NCBI RefSeq assembly: GCF_030150205.1
Contig: NZ_JASLGT010000008.1
Location: 434,001 to 498,000, forward strand
Direction: 5' to 3'
Length of the DNA: 64,000 nucleotides
Source of the DNA: Niabella sp.
GTDB lineage: Bacteria; Bacteroidota; Bacteroidia; Chitinophagales; Chitinophagaceae
Positions within the stretch are counted from its first letter, which is position 1, and every line of letters begins with the position of its first letter. The position numbers and the translations under genes are program-made. The notes beneath the pieces were generated by a model. That model was given only the letters and a program-made list of their open reading frames with translations, was not told the origin of the DNA and did not search any database. Below are positions 52,272-61,954 of this stretch, piece after piece.

Positions 52272-54431
52272 ATGAAAGAATATAAGAGAACCTTAATTAC
52301 GGCAGCCCTGCCTTATGCCAACGGACCCGTGCATATCGGTCACCTGGCGGGATGCTATATACCAGCTGATATTTATGCGCGTTATTTAAGAGCACAGAAA
52401 AAAGATGTAAAATTGATCGGGGGCAGCGACGAACATGGGGTGCCTATCACCATCCGGGCCATGAAGGAAGGGTTAAGTCCGCAGGATATTGTAGATAAAT
52501 ACCATGCACAGATCAAAGAAAGCTTTGAGCAGATGGGGATTTCATTCGATATTTATTCCCGCACCTCCAACCCGGTGCACCACCAGACCGCAGCCGACTT
52601 TTTTAAGGTACTTTATGATAAAGGATTGTTTGAAGAACGGGAAACGGAACAATACTACGACGAAAAGACCCATACTTTTTTAGCAGACCGGTATATTACC
52701 GGTACCTGCCCGGTGTGCGGAAATCCCGGTGCCTTTGGCGACCAGTGCGAAAAATGCGGCAGCAGCCTGTCGCCCGAGCAATTGATCAACCCACGTAGCA
52801 CGTTAAGTGATGCCATCCCTGTAAAGAAAAAGACCAAACACTGGTATTTTCCCCTGCAAAACTATGAAGCATGGCTGAAAGAATGGATCCTGGAGGATCA
52901 TAAAGAATGGAAAGCCAATGTATACGGACAATGCAAAAGCTGGCTCGACAATGGGTTACAACCCCGGGCCATGACCCGCGACAGCAACTGGGGCATTAAA
53001 GTTCCCCTGCCGGATGCTGAAGGAAAAGTGCTGTATGTATGGTTCGACGCTCCTATCGGCTATATTTCTGCCACCAAGGAGCTCACCGATCAGTGGGCCG
53101 ACTACTGGTGCCAGGAAGATACCCGCCTGGTGCATTTTATTGGAAAAGATAATATTGTTTTCCATTGCATCATCTTCCCTGCTATGTTAAAGGCGCATGG
53201 CAATTTTGTACTGCCAGATAATGTACCGGCCAATGAGTTTTTAAATATTGAAGGACAGAAAGTATCCACCAGTCGCAACTGGGCCGTTTGGGTACACGAG
53301 TATGTAAAAGATTTTCCCGGCTGCGAAGACGCCCTGCGTTATGTGCTTTGCAGTAACGCGCCGGAAACTAAAGACAATGATTTTACCTGGAAAGATTTCC
53401 AGGACCGTATTAATAACGAACTGGTATCAATTTTTGGAAACTTTGTAAACCGCACATTTGTGCTGATGCATAAGCTTTGTGGGGGAAAAGTTCCAAAGTT
53501 ACATACAGAGTTGCTGGATGAAGCCGACAAAACACTGATCTCCGATATTCAGCAGGCGGAAGCGAAAGTGCAGACGGCTCTTGAGAATTTCCGCTTCCGG
53601 GATGCGCTGTTTGAGGTGATCGACCTAAGCCGCAAAGGCAATAAATACATGCAGGAAAAAGAGCCCTGGATCCTGGCCAAACAAATGACGGCCGAAAATC
53701 CGGAAGCGGCCGTGCTGCAACAGCGGATCGATAACTGTTTGCACCTCTGCCTGCAGCTTACGGCCAACCTGGCGATCCTGATCAATCCGTTCCTTCCCCA
53801 AACCGCCCAAAAAATGTTGCACATGATGAAGGTGGTAGAACGTATGCTGGATTGGGAGAACGCAGGAAAGATCAACCTTCTCAGCGTGGGTTATACCTTA
53901 AGAGCGCCCGAATTATTATTCCGAAAAATTGAAGATGCGGAAATAGAAGCGCAACTGCAAAAATTAAGGGCTGGAAGCGAGGCAGCGGCTGTCAGTAATC
54001 AGTTATCAGCTGTCAGTAGTCAGCCTTCAGTTATCAGCGATCAGCAATCAGCTGTCAGTAATCAGTCATCAGCTGTTGGCGAACAGGTGCAGGCACCTGT
54101 CAAGTCAGAAATCACTTTTGACGATTTTGCTAAAATCGACCTGCGTACGGGTACTATTCTTACTGCTGAAAAAGTTCAAAAGGCCGATAAACTGTTAAAG
54201 CTTGAGATCGATCTGGGATTTGAAAAGCGGACCATTGTTTCCGGGATCGCCCTGCATTTTGCGCCGGAAACACTGCCGGGCAAAAAAGTGGTGGTAGTAG
54301 CCAACCTGGCTCCCCGTAAAATGCGGGGTATCGAAAGTAATGGTATGATCCTGATGGCGGAAGACGCCGAAGGTAAGCTGGTGTTTGTAGCAGCGGATGA
54401 AAAAGCCCCCAACGGAGTAGCCATCAGCTAA
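52272..54431 (+). CDS. metG: Methionyl-tRNA synthetase with C-terminal tRNA-binding domain
   Basis: The 719-residue enzyme begins MKEYKRTLITAALPYANG with HIGH at residues 21-24, a zinc knuckle of two CxxC pairs (CPVCG and CEKCG, about 147-163), and GQKVSTSRNWAV as the KMSKS-type motif at about 335. The C-terminal domain (about 615-719, FAKIDLRTGTILTAEKVQKA) is an EMAPII/Trbp111-like tRNA-binding fold. The linker at about 572-607 is Ser/Gln/Val-rich and encoded by the CTGA-type repeat. The ATG at 52257 is a possible alternative; the longer frame from 52137 lacks family resemblance. Confidence 0.96.
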   Translation: MKEYKRTLITAALPYANGPVHIGHLAGCYIPADIYARYLRAQKKDVKLIGGSDEHGVPITIRAMKEGLSPQDIVDKYHAQIKESFEQMGISFDIYSRTSNPVHHQTAADFFKVLYDKGLFEERETEQYYDEKTHTFLADRYITGTCPVCGNPGAFGDQCEKCGSSLSPEQLINPRSTLSDAIPVKKKTKHWYFPLQNYEAWLKEWILEDHKEWKANVYGQCKSWLDNGLQPRAMTRDSNWGIKVPLPDAEGKVLYVWFDAPIGYISATKELTDQWADYWCQEDTRLVHFIGKDNIVFHCIIFPAMLKAHGNFVLPDNVPANEFLNIEGQKVSTSRNWAVWVHEYVKDFPGCEDALRYVLCSNAPETKDNDFTWKDFQDRINNELVSIFGNFVNRTFVLMHKLCGGKVPKLHTELLDEADKTLISDIQQAEAKVQTALENFRFRDALFEVIDLSRKGNKYMQEKEPWILAKQMTAENPEAAVLQQRIDNCLHLCLQLTANLAILINPFLPQTAQKMLHMMKVVERMLDWENAGKINLLSVGYTLRAPELLFRKIEDAEIEAQLQKLRAGSEAAAVSNQLSAVSSQPSVISDQQSAVSNQSSAVGEQVQAPVKSEITFDDFAKIDLRTGTILTAEKVQKADKLLKLEIDLGFEKRTIVSGIALHFAPETLPGKKVVVVANLAPRKMRGIESNGMILMAEDAEGKLVFVAADEKAPNGVAIS
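53985..54080 (-). repeat. CTGA-type dispersed repeat inside the metG coding sequence
   Basis: On the minus strand it reads as units such as CTGATTACTGACAG and CTGATAACTGAAGGCTGA, the same family as the intergenic tracts. Read as metG it gives AVSNQLSAVSSQ and similar repeats without a stop or frameshift. Confidence 0.8.
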
Positions 54432-54441
54432 AAAATAATAC

Positions 54442-54489
54442 AGCCAAGGAGGCACAGAATCACTGAATGTGCTGTGCCTCCTTGCTTTT
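54442..54489 (+). terminator. Terminator after metG, built from a dispersed repeat
   Basis: CAAGGAGGCACAG and CTGTGCCTCCTTG pair with a 14-base loop, followed by CTTTTA. The left arm resembles the GCCACTGAGGCACAG repeat family. Confidence 0.8.
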
Positions 54490-54656
54490 ATGGCTTACCT
54501 TCAATGCCGGGTTATTCCTGCCTCAGAGGCCTTCTGTAGCCTGTTCCCGCAAATACCGAATCCCCTGGATCTTTGTTAACACATTGATATTTATACTGTT
54601 ACTTAGTAGGTACATTCCGTATTTTTCACTATTTTTAAGTATAAACCAATAACATT

Positions 54657-57600
54657 TTGAAGACCAGGATTCGTCTGAAAGACCTACCACGCCTGAGCCT
54701 CCGGTTCAGGAGAAGGCGGCACCGCTTCTGGCTCATTGTTCTTGGTATTGTAGCTACCCTCATTACAGCCTTCAACTTCTGGTTTATAGATCATGCGGAA
54801 TCTGCGCTGGAACAGATCGTAGAACGCCAGTCGAAAGGGCGGTTAAAGCTTAAAGTAGACCGGTTTAAATTCAACTGGATCAAAAATAAAATCGAGCTTC
54901 AGAACGCTCTTTTTTATTCAACAGACAGTACTGCCGGTGCACTTTATACCGTAAACACCAAGCGCATTACGATCAAGGCGCGCGGCTTCCTGCCCCTCTT
55001 ATTCAGAAAACAGATCCTGATTGATTCCATCCATCTTTATACACCCGCGGTAACCATTACCCGGTTGAATCCAAGGATTCGGAGAGCCGACCGGAACAAG
55101 GATGCTCCCCAAAATAGCGCCGATGAAAAATTTTCGGTAGCGCTGGAAATGGGGAAGGTATCCAATTCCATTAACGACGCCATCAATGAACTAAAAATCA
55201 ACCGGTTTATTTTAACCGATGGCAGCCTGTCACTGATCGACAATACCCGCCCCCAGGAAACCCCCTTTGTAGTAAACAAGATCGATATGCGGCTGGATGG
55301 TTTGCAGGTAGATAGTACCACTGCCCGTAAAAACAGCAACTCCGGTGAAAAGATCCCCTTCACCGATGAGATCTATATCCGGTCACACGATCAGAATATT
55401 ATTTTCCCGGGCAACCGGTATATGCTGAGCTTTAAGAATTTCAAATTCACCCTGCAGGATCAGCGTGTGGAGTTTGACAGCTGCACCATCCGGGGAACGA
55501 AAGACGACAGCTCTAAAACGGCCTTTAAGATCTACTTCGATAAATTAAGACTGACCAATATCAACTTCGATACGCTGTACCATGAGGAAGTGGTGCAGGC
55601 AGATTCGGTTTACAGCGCCAATCCCAATATCTTCCTCGATATCGACAGTGATCAGAAAGTATCCCGGCGAAACAAAAAAATACAAAAGATCGACGACCTG
55701 CTGCAGCAATTGTTTGGCGATGTAATGCTGAACTATGTGGTGGTACAAAACGGCGGCCTTAACATCAATACGATCCGGAAGGGAAAAGTAAATACGTTTA
55801 CCTCCAACCATAACAATTTTGAATTACAGGGCCTCATGATCCGGCAGGGAAATGAACAGGTGGTGAAGGTAGACAAATTCCTGATGACCCTTCATAACTA
55901 CGAAACCCGGCTGCAGGACGGAAGGTATGCCTTGGCCTTTGACAGCGTGCAATTCGTTAATGACGCCATTAACCTTACCAAATTTTCTTTCAGGGAATAC
56001 AAGGATAAAAAGGTCATTAATAATGTACAAATGCCCCGGTTTGAGCTTCGGGGGCTTTCCTGGGAGGCCTTGCTGTATGATAATTTTTTCAGCGCCAACA
56101 GCGCGTTATTCCTGAACCCCCAGATCGAATACACGCTTATACCTCAGAAAACCAAAAAAGACAAAAGCATTTTTCAAACGCTCAGCAATATCGGCGCAAT
56201 GATGAACCTGGATGCCCTGGGTATTCAGAATGGAAACATCCGGCTGAACCTGGGGAAAAATGCCACCCTGAGTTTATCCGATGCCAATCTTTCGGTGATG
56301 CCGGACGAGCTAACCGCATCCAGGAAAGTAAAGCATATCCGGCATTCCATAAAAGTATTCAATTTCAGTAAAGCCTTATTTCAAAAAGACAAACTGTCGG
56401 TAACGCTAAACCAGGCGAGGCTGGATCAAAACAGCGGCATCAAAGCAACCACGGTTACCGTGCGCGGGAACGGAATTCATGCGGATATCAACAATGCCAG
56501 GATCGACGATCTGCTGCTGGACAGTGCCAACCAGCGGCTTTCTGTTTTTGGTATCCGTTGGCAACAGGCGGATGTTCGGGTAAACAAACCATCCACGCCC
56601 GGGAAGGCATTTTCTAAAAAAACACTGAACCATTTCCTGATACGGGACCTGGAAGGAAAGAACACATCCCTGCAGTTCCAGGATGGAAACACCAACCTGC
56701 ACTCCTATTTTCAATCGCTTGTTATCAAAGAGCTGCGTAAGAACCGGCGCTCTGATATCGTGGTAAACGGGCTGGCCTTATCGGGCACCGATTTCCTGAT
56801 GACCGCGCCCGAACAACGCATCGCTGTTGACCAGATCATCTTGAATGATGCTGCAGAAAGCCGGCTTCAAAACCTTGCATTCGAAAAAACAACCGGCACC
56901 GATTCCATCCGGATAAAGATCCCGCAGGTAATATTCATTCCCTATGTTAACCAGATCATCAACGGCAAACTGCAGCTGAAAAAGGTTGTACTTACAGACC
57001 CGGATATTACCGGTCATTTTGGGAAAAAAGACAGTAACCAGGCGGCAAGGCAAAAAAAGCCGCAAATCCTGCTGGGTGAAGCCCTGCTGCAACGGCCCAA
57101 ACTGGAACTGCAATTTATGACCAGGAAGAACGAGGTACAAACCATCCGGTGGGATGGCGTACCGGAGAACAGCTACCTGCGCATCCGGGAGCTGGAATCT
57201 TCTCATCGCCGGCTGCTTTCTATAAAAAATTTACAGGCCTATCTCACCAATTTTGAATTTTTAAACAATAGCAACGGCAACCGCTTTGCAACCAACTACA
57301 ATAAGCTCAATATTGAACTGGATCAGCTGAAGGCCAGCAAAAACGCAGAAGATAAGCTGGACTGGAGCACGTTGCTGAGTGTACATTCTATGGATAAACT
57401 GGTATTTGACAGTTTGGGAAAAAAGAATACCATCCTAAAGCTGGATACCGGCGAGATCCGCAATATCGCGCTTAACTCACGGGCACTTGGGAACGTTGGG
57501 GAAGTGCTGAAAGCAAGCGACCAGCTCTATATAGGGAATGCGACCGGCAGCTATGCCACTGCAAAGAACAATCTCCGCTGGTACAATTTCCAGTTCAAAG

Positions 57601-58547
57601 ATGGTTTCTTTAAGACCGACTCTTTTAGTCTGACACCTGTTCAAAGCATCGAAGATTATAAGAAGGCGAAAGCATTTAATGAAGATTACCTGAAGCTGCA
57701 AACCGGTACCATCAGCGGAGGCCCCTTTGACACGCGTGCCTACGGTGATGAAAGCATTCTTAAGATCGGAAAACTCAATGCAGACGCTGTACGGCTGTTA
57801 TCCTTCAAAGACAAAACCCAACCGGATACCGCAAAAAAATATAAAGGCCTGCCTGTAGCACAGATCCTCAACATCCCGATAAAGATCAACATCGATACGG
57901 TAAGCGCTACCGGCGCATACGTCGAGTATTGGGAGATCAACCCCGTTACAAACCGGCTGGGCATTATTCCCGTGCATAACCTGAATGCGCAGTTATACCC
58001 TGTTCGGAACTACGATATTCATCCCTCTGATAGTCTTTACATCACAGCCCGTGCCAATGTGATCGGCGCATTGGATACCCGCCTTTCGGTACAGCAATCC
58101 TATACAGACAGCCTGGGACGTTTCCGTATGCAGTTAAAAACCGGCCCGCTGGATCTGAAAAAATGGAACCAGGCCCTGCTGCCGCTTGTAAGCGCAGAAG
58201 TATTGTGGGGGCAGCTCGATAGTCTGAGTATGACCGGCATCGGTAATGAAGATTATTCCACCGGTTCCATGCAGATGTATTACCACAGACTCAAACTGCG
58301 CCTGGTGAACAGGGACGACCCAACCCAGCAAAGCTTTAAAAACCGGCTGATCAGCTGGCTGGCTAATACACTGATCCTGCGGAAGAACAACCGGGGTAAA
58401 CACGCCCCGCTTTTCTTTGAGCGGTTAAAGGATAAATCGCCCATCAACTTCCTGATCAAATCATCCCTGGAAGGTATAAAATCCAGCATCGGCGTACCCG
58501 GTGTAAAGGGACGGGAGCGGCGGTATATGCGAAAGACACGGTCTTAA
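54657..58547 (+). CDS. Very large AsmA-like membrane-anchored protein
   Basis: The 1296-residue protein has a basic N-terminus (RFRRRRHRFW), one membrane segment (about residues 24-44), and then a long, beta-rich extracytoplasmic body with repeated strands of the type LQNALFYSTDSTAGALYTVNTK and ILIDSIHLYTPAVTITRL. That opening resembles AsmA/DUF748-family proteins, which form hydrophobic grooves and move lipids between membranes. The C-terminus is basic (GRERRYMRKTRS). The start is TTG (54657), the only start codon before the membrane segment. Family assignment is by pattern only. Confidence 0.65.
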   Translation: MKTRIRLKDLPRLSLRFRRRRHRFWLIVLGIVATLITAFNFWFIDHAESALEQIVERQSKGRLKLKVDRFKFNWIKNKIELQNALFYSTDSTAGALYTVNTKRITIKARGFLPLLFRKQILIDSIHLYTPAVTITRLNPRIRRADRNKDAPQNSADEKFSVALEMGKVSNSINDAINELKINRFILTDGSLSLIDNTRPQETPFVVNKIDMRLDGLQVDSTTARKNSNSGEKIPFTDEIYIRSHDQNIIFPGNRYMLSFKNFKFTLQDQRVEFDSCTIRGTKDDSSKTAFKIYFDKLRLTNINFDTLYHEEVVQADSVYSANPNIFLDIDSDQKVSRRNKKIQKIDDLLQQLFGDVMLNYVVVQNGGLNINTIRKGKVNTFTSNHNNFELQGLMIRQGNEQVVKVDKFLMTLHNYETRLQDGRYALAFDSVQFVNDAINLTKFSFREYKDKKVINNVQMPRFELRGLSWEALLYDNFFSANSALFLNPQIEYTLIPQKTKKDKSIFQTLSNIGAMMNLDALGIQNGNIRLNLGKNATLSLSDANLSVMPDELTASRKVKHIRHSIKVFNFSKALFQKDKLSVTLNQARLDQNSGIKATTVTVRGNGIHADINNARIDDLLLDSANQRLSVFGIRWQQADVRVNKPSTPGKAFSKKTLNHFLIRDLEGKNTSLQFQDGNTNLHSYFQSLVIKELRKNRRSDIVVNGLALSGTDFLMTAPEQRIAVDQIILNDAAESRLQNLAFEKTTGTDSIRIKIPQVIFIPYVNQIINGKLQLKKVVLTDPDITGHFGKKDSNQAARQKKPQILLGEALLQRPKLELQFMTRKNEVQTIRWDGVPENSYLRIRELESSHRRLLSIKNLQAYLTNFEFLNNSNGNRFATNYNKLNIELDQLKASKNAEDKLDWSTLLSVHSMDKLVFDSLGKKNTILKLDTGEIRNIALNSRALGNVGEVLKASDQLYIGNATGSYATAKNNLRWYNFQFKDGFFKTDSFSLTPVQSIEDYKKAKAFNEDYLKLQTGTISGGPFDTRAYGDESILKIGKLNADAVRLLSFKDKTQPDTAKKYKGLPVAQILNIPIKINIDTVSATGAYVEYWEINPVTNRLGIIPVHNLNAQLYPVRNYDIHPSDSLYITARANVIGALDTRLSVQQSYTDSLGRFRMQLKTGPLDLKKWNQALLPLVSAEVLWGQLDSLSMTGIGNEDYSTGSMQMYYHRLKLRLVNRDDPTQQSFKNRLISWLANTLILRKNNRGKHAPLFFERLKDKSPINFLIKSSLEGIKSSIGVPGVKGRERRYMRKTRS

Positions 58548-58635
58548 CATGGAAGTCCGGGCTTTACAATGGGAGAAAAGAAAAGCATCTGCAGTCTTTA
58601 TCCATGGCTCCTGCTGATGCAGGCTCCTTGTGCTC

Positions 58636-58663
58636 AAAAAAAAACCATCGCTAATCATAGCGA
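58636..58663 (-). terminator. Terminator after the Rpn-like nuclease gene
   Basis: On the minus strand TCGCTA, loop TGAT and TAGCGA form a stem, followed by TGG and nine T residues. Confidence 0.75.
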
Positions 58664-58693
58664 CAGTCGTTTTAATTTTGTTTTCGTATGTAT

Positions 58694-59596
58694 TTATTTT
58701 TTCTTTCTTAAAGAAGCGCGGATCTTTTTTACAACATCGACGGAAACTTCTGCTGCATTTGCAGCCTGCTCGTCACTAAATTCAAATTTGACAATAAGAT
58801 TTTTTACGAACTCCCGGGCTTTCTGTTCTGCTCCTTTTTCCACGCCCTTATCTTCGGCAGTCTTTAGCACCGCATACTCCGTCCACTTATCTAAAAGGTC
58901 TTTTTCGTATAACATATAGTCTTCTTTTTTCAGGTTGGCCACTTCAGCGATCTGAAATAATTTCTGGAAGATCTTCTTATGCAAAATTACCGGAATTTTC
59001 TGTAACCTTCCCATATTCCGCAGTACATACAGCCAGCGTTCCAGGTCGGTTTTAATATCCTGCTCGTCAAGCTTGAAATTGGGTAGTTCTATCAATATGA
59101 ATCCCAGTTTATTATAAAATGTTTGACCGCTTGTTTCCTCTGCCAGCCTCACCCGGTACAGGTAATTGCCGGGCGGGGTACCCTCAAGACAGAAGTCCAT
59201 CACCGCAATCAGGTATACCTCCTTCAAATAAAAGTTCCATTCTTTTCTTCCTTTTGGCGCCTGTTCATACAATTTACTGGCAGTATAGAAAAGGGCCCGG
59301 TCGGCAAAAAATTGTTGATGAGCTCTTTGTACTTCAATAATAAATGTTTCACCATCTGCCCCGGAACAGGTAAGATCAAAAATCGCTTTCCGGTATTCCT
59401 TTACCGGTCCGTCTTTTTCCTGCGGGTTATACACCAGGTCGCGTATCACTTTACGCCCTTTAAACAGTTCATTAAGAAATGCGATCAATAGGTCTTTATT
59501 CGGTTCCGAGCCAAAAATCTTTTTAAAGCCAAAGTCAGTCAGCGGGTCAATATACCGGCCCATGGACGGTCCGATGTTTTCTTGTGTGTTTTTCAT
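58694..59596 (-). CDS. Rpn/PD-(D/E)XK nuclease family putative transposase
   Basis: The 300-residue protein begins with the family signature GRYIDPLTDFGFKKIFGSEPNKDLLIAFLNEL. It carries the nuclease core IFDLTCSGADGETFIIEVQ, with D74 and E88-x-Q90 as the PD-(D/E)XK catalytic residues, then RALFYTASKLYEQ. Family members include E. coli RpnA-E, DNA endonucleases that promote RecA-independent recombination, and they are often annotated as transposases. The C-terminal Lys/Glu/Ala-rich helix is typical of the family. It is a single gene with its own terminator and no terminal inverted repeats were found. Confidence 0.9.
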   Translation of the reverse strand: MKNTQENIGPSMGRYIDPLTDFGFKKIFGSEPNKDLLIAFLNELFKGRKVIRDLVYNPQEKDGPVKEYRKAIFDLTCSGADGETFIIEVQRAHQQFFADRALFYTASKLYEQAPKGRKEWNFYLKEVYLIAVMDFCLEGTPPGNYLYRVRLAEETSGQTFYNKLGFILIELPNFKLDEQDIKTDLERWLYVLRNMGRLQKIPVILHKKIFQKLFQIAEVANLKKEDYMLYEKDLLDKWTEYAVLKTAEDKGVEKGAEQKAREFVKNLIVKFEFSDEQAANAAEVSVDVVKKIRASLRKKK

Positions 59597-59794
59597 AGTC
59601 AATAGCAGCGTTTGTTTATATGTTGATCTATGGAGAAAGATTGGCCTTCTCCGCAGAATGCAGTTCCAGTATCCTCATATTCTCAAGCCCGGACCTTCAA
59701 TCCGTACAAATGCAGTGATTATGGGAATGAGGCCTTAAGCCCGGAATCCACTTCGAATCTGTTAGATAAACCGACTTTAAACCTGCGGCAAAAG

Positions 59795-61219
59795 TCAGGG
59801 TTTCCGTTTTACCTGTGCAATCAGCGCTGCAACCGCAGGCCGTTGTAAAAGATCGGGCTCAATCTCCAGTATTTTCTTTAACTGCCGGGGTGCCTGCCGC
59901 AAACCTTCTTCCAATTGGATCAGCGCTTGCTTGGACTGGCCCAGGCCAAAATAAAACAGGGCTTTATAATAATGAAACAGCGGTTTATCCGTACCAATGC
60001 GCAGGATAGCCTGCTGAATTTGCTCCAATCCCTGCTCAAACTGCTCTGCTTTATACAGGCCGATGATCAGTGCTTCCCAACCCGTCATTTGTTTCGGACG
60101 CAGGCGCACTACATTTAAAAAATACTGCAGCGCTTCTTTATCCAACCCCAGGGCCAGTTTGCTCTGCCCCATCAGCAACAGGAATTCGGGGTGATTGTTT
60201 TTGATCTTTAATGCGGATTCCAGCTGCCGGATGCACAATTCAAATTTATCTTCTTTGTAATAAGTCAACGCGATCTTATACAATAACGCGCCCTTATCCT
60301 CATTCAGATGCGAAGCCTTCCGGAAATAGAACCGGGCCTGTGCATAATTTTTCAGCTTCTCGTAACAATAGCCGATGGCTTCATAGATCACGTCCTCCGG
60401 CTTGGCCAGTTCCAGTACCCGCTCCAGGTATTCAATGGCATCTTTATATTTCCGCAACCGGATATAGGCATCCCCGATATTGCGGTAGGCATAATCAAAT
60501 TTTTCGTCGATGACGATGGCATACTTATATGCATCGATCGCCTTTTCGTAAAGTTTAATACCCTGGTAAGCGGCGCCCAGGTTAAACCAGGCCAGTTCCG
60601 AATAAGGAAATTCATCAATGATCTTCTGATGCAGCTCAATACTTTCAGCATTTCTGCCGGTATAATCCGTCCAGAAACAGATCTTGTAAAGCGCCTCTTC
60701 ATTTGCCGGTTCCAGCTCCAGGATCCATTTCAGGCAATCAAACACCTTATCGAAACTTTCGTAGTCATCGTATACATCGGCCAGTTCAAAAAGCAACTCG
60801 ATCTTTTCATCGCCCTCAAACAGGTTTAAGGCCTCTTCCAGCAGCACTACCGCCGCTTCCTGCCGGTCCAGCGCCAGCAGAGCCTCTGTTTTCAGGATAT
60901 AGATATCAATATTATTACCGTCAAAAATCGAAGCCTTATCCAGCAATTCGAGGGCCGTGTCATAAGCCCGGTTATTTAAAACGAGATCTGCCTTTTTTAT
61001 CAGTAAACCAGCAGAATATGGAAACTGCGCAATGCCGGTTTCCGTAGCCTGCAGGGCCTTTTTAAAGGCCTCCTTCGATTCAAAATAATTAATGATCCGT
61101 TCAAATTCTTCTTCTTCAAGGTAGGATGCGGATTGACCATTCTTCAGATTTTCATAGCGTTGTAACAATTCCTCTATGTCCTCCTTACGCTCCTCGCTTT
61201 GATGTGAAAACTCTCTCAT
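59795..61219 (-). CDS. Tetratricopeptide repeat protein
   Basis: The 474-residue soluble protein consists of about ten TPR units, clear ones being SELAWFNLGAAYQGIKLYEKAIDAYKYA, DYAYRNIGDAYIRLRKYKDAIEYLERV and ALLYKIALTYYKEDKFELCIRQLESA read in segments. It has no signal peptide. The start MREFSHQSEERKED was chosen because the 18 residues before it are unlike the rest. TPR scaffolds mediate protein contacts; the partner is unknown. It stands alone, with an inverted repeat about 60 bases upstream. Confidence 0.88.
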   Translation of the reverse strand: MREFSHQSEERKEDIEELLQRYENLKNGQSASYLEEEEFERIINYFESKEAFKKALQATETGIAQFPYSAGLLIKKADLVLNNRAYDTALELLDKASIFDGNNIDIYILKTEALLALDRQEAAVVLLEEALNLFEGDEKIELLFELADVYDDYESFDKVFDCLKWILELEPANEEALYKICFWTDYTGRNAESIELHQKIIDEFPYSELAWFNLGAAYQGIKLYEKAIDAYKYAIVIDEKFDYAYRNIGDAYIRLRKYKDAIEYLERVLELAKPEDVIYEAIGYCYEKLKNYAQARFYFRKASHLNEDKGALLYKIALTYYKEDKFELCIRQLESALKIKNNHPEFLLLMGQSKLALGLDKEALQYFLNVVRLRPKQMTGWEALIIGLYKAEQFEQGLEQIQQAILRIGTDKPLFHYYKALFYFGLGQSKQALIQLEEGLRQAPRQLKKILEIEPDLLQRPAVAALIAQVKRKP

Positions 61220-61526
61220 ATCTGCCCATTTATTTCTATTATCAAAACCACAAAATCCACTAATTTGTTTCAATATAGCAAAATATTGCTATTGTTACCG
61301 GTAATAAGTTTTCCTCCGGTGTGTAAAACTTTATTATAAGAGGTGCCAGCCCGGCTTTTTGTTGCATCCAATTTAAAAATCTGAAAATCAATCCCTAAAA
61401 ACTCAAAAAACCAAAAAAACCAGATTGAAATTTTCTAAATTCCGGGCAAAAGGGTTATTTATTGTTCATACAACAGGAATGGAGGTTAAAAAAAAATTAA
61501 AATTTTCAATTCTTACAATTATATTA
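61220..61526. other. Intergenic region with an inverted repeat (61275-61292)
   Basis: ATAGCAA (61275-61281) and TTGCTAT (61286-61292) are perfect inverted repeats 4 bases apart, upstream of the TPR gene. The rest is AT-rich and shows no gene. Confidence 0.45.
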
Positions 61527-61534
61527 TACCTTTG
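61527..61534 (+). promoter_or_regulatory. -7 element of the small secreted protein gene
   Basis: TACCTTTG matches TAnnTTTG, 30 bases before the ATG at 61565, in a very AT-rich context. Confidence 0.55.
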
Positions 61535-61564
61535 TATCAGTTTAAATCTTTAAAAAGAACTAAA

Positions 61565-61927
61565 ATGTTGAAAACCTTCTTACTTACTGTGCTGCTTGTT
61601 CTGGCTGTAGGGGGTGTTTCGTTTGCGACTGAAAATACCGTTACAGATGTGGATCATGGCAAAGACAAACCGAAAAACGGTTATGTGGCGGAAAATAAAT
61701 TTGAAAAGGAACTTTCTTCTTTTTCCCTGAGATCTGAGTATCAGTATCGCGGGGACCGGGTGCTGACAAACACGACGACTACAAACGATAATAATTATAT
61801 CAACCTGAACACGTCTATTTCTTACCAGAAAGGAACCAATACCTATATTGTTCCTTACAAAAAGAAAGTAATCCTGAACCGGTTTACCTTTAACCCGAAC
61901 GAGCCGCTGCGGAATCTCTACAGGTAG
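61565..61927 (+). CDS. Small secreted protein of unknown function
   Basis: The 120-residue precursor has a strong Sec signal (MLKTFLLTVLLVLAVGGVSF, cleavage after about residue 21). The mature part is hydrophilic, rich in Asn, Thr and Tyr, with TTTTNDNNYINLNTSISY and YIVPYKKKVILNRFTFNP, suggesting beta structure. I do not recognise a family. The gene has a good promoter element and a strong terminator, so it is an independent and possibly well-expressed unit. An upstream in-frame start at 61532 was rejected because the ATG at 61565 begins the signal peptide. Confidence 0.75.
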   Translation: MLKTFLLTVLLVLAVGGVSFATENTVTDVDHGKDKPKNGYVAENKFEKELSSFSLRSEYQYRGDRVLTNTTTTNDNNYINLNTSISYQKGTNTYIVPYKKKVILNRFTFNPNEPLRNLYR

Positions 61928-61954
61928 TTCCAACAGGCAAAAGATATTCCATCG

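Noticed and set aside
58694..59596. Complete insertion sequence around the Rpn-like gene
   Set aside because: No terminal inverted repeats or target-site duplications could be found in the flanking 150 bases on either side.
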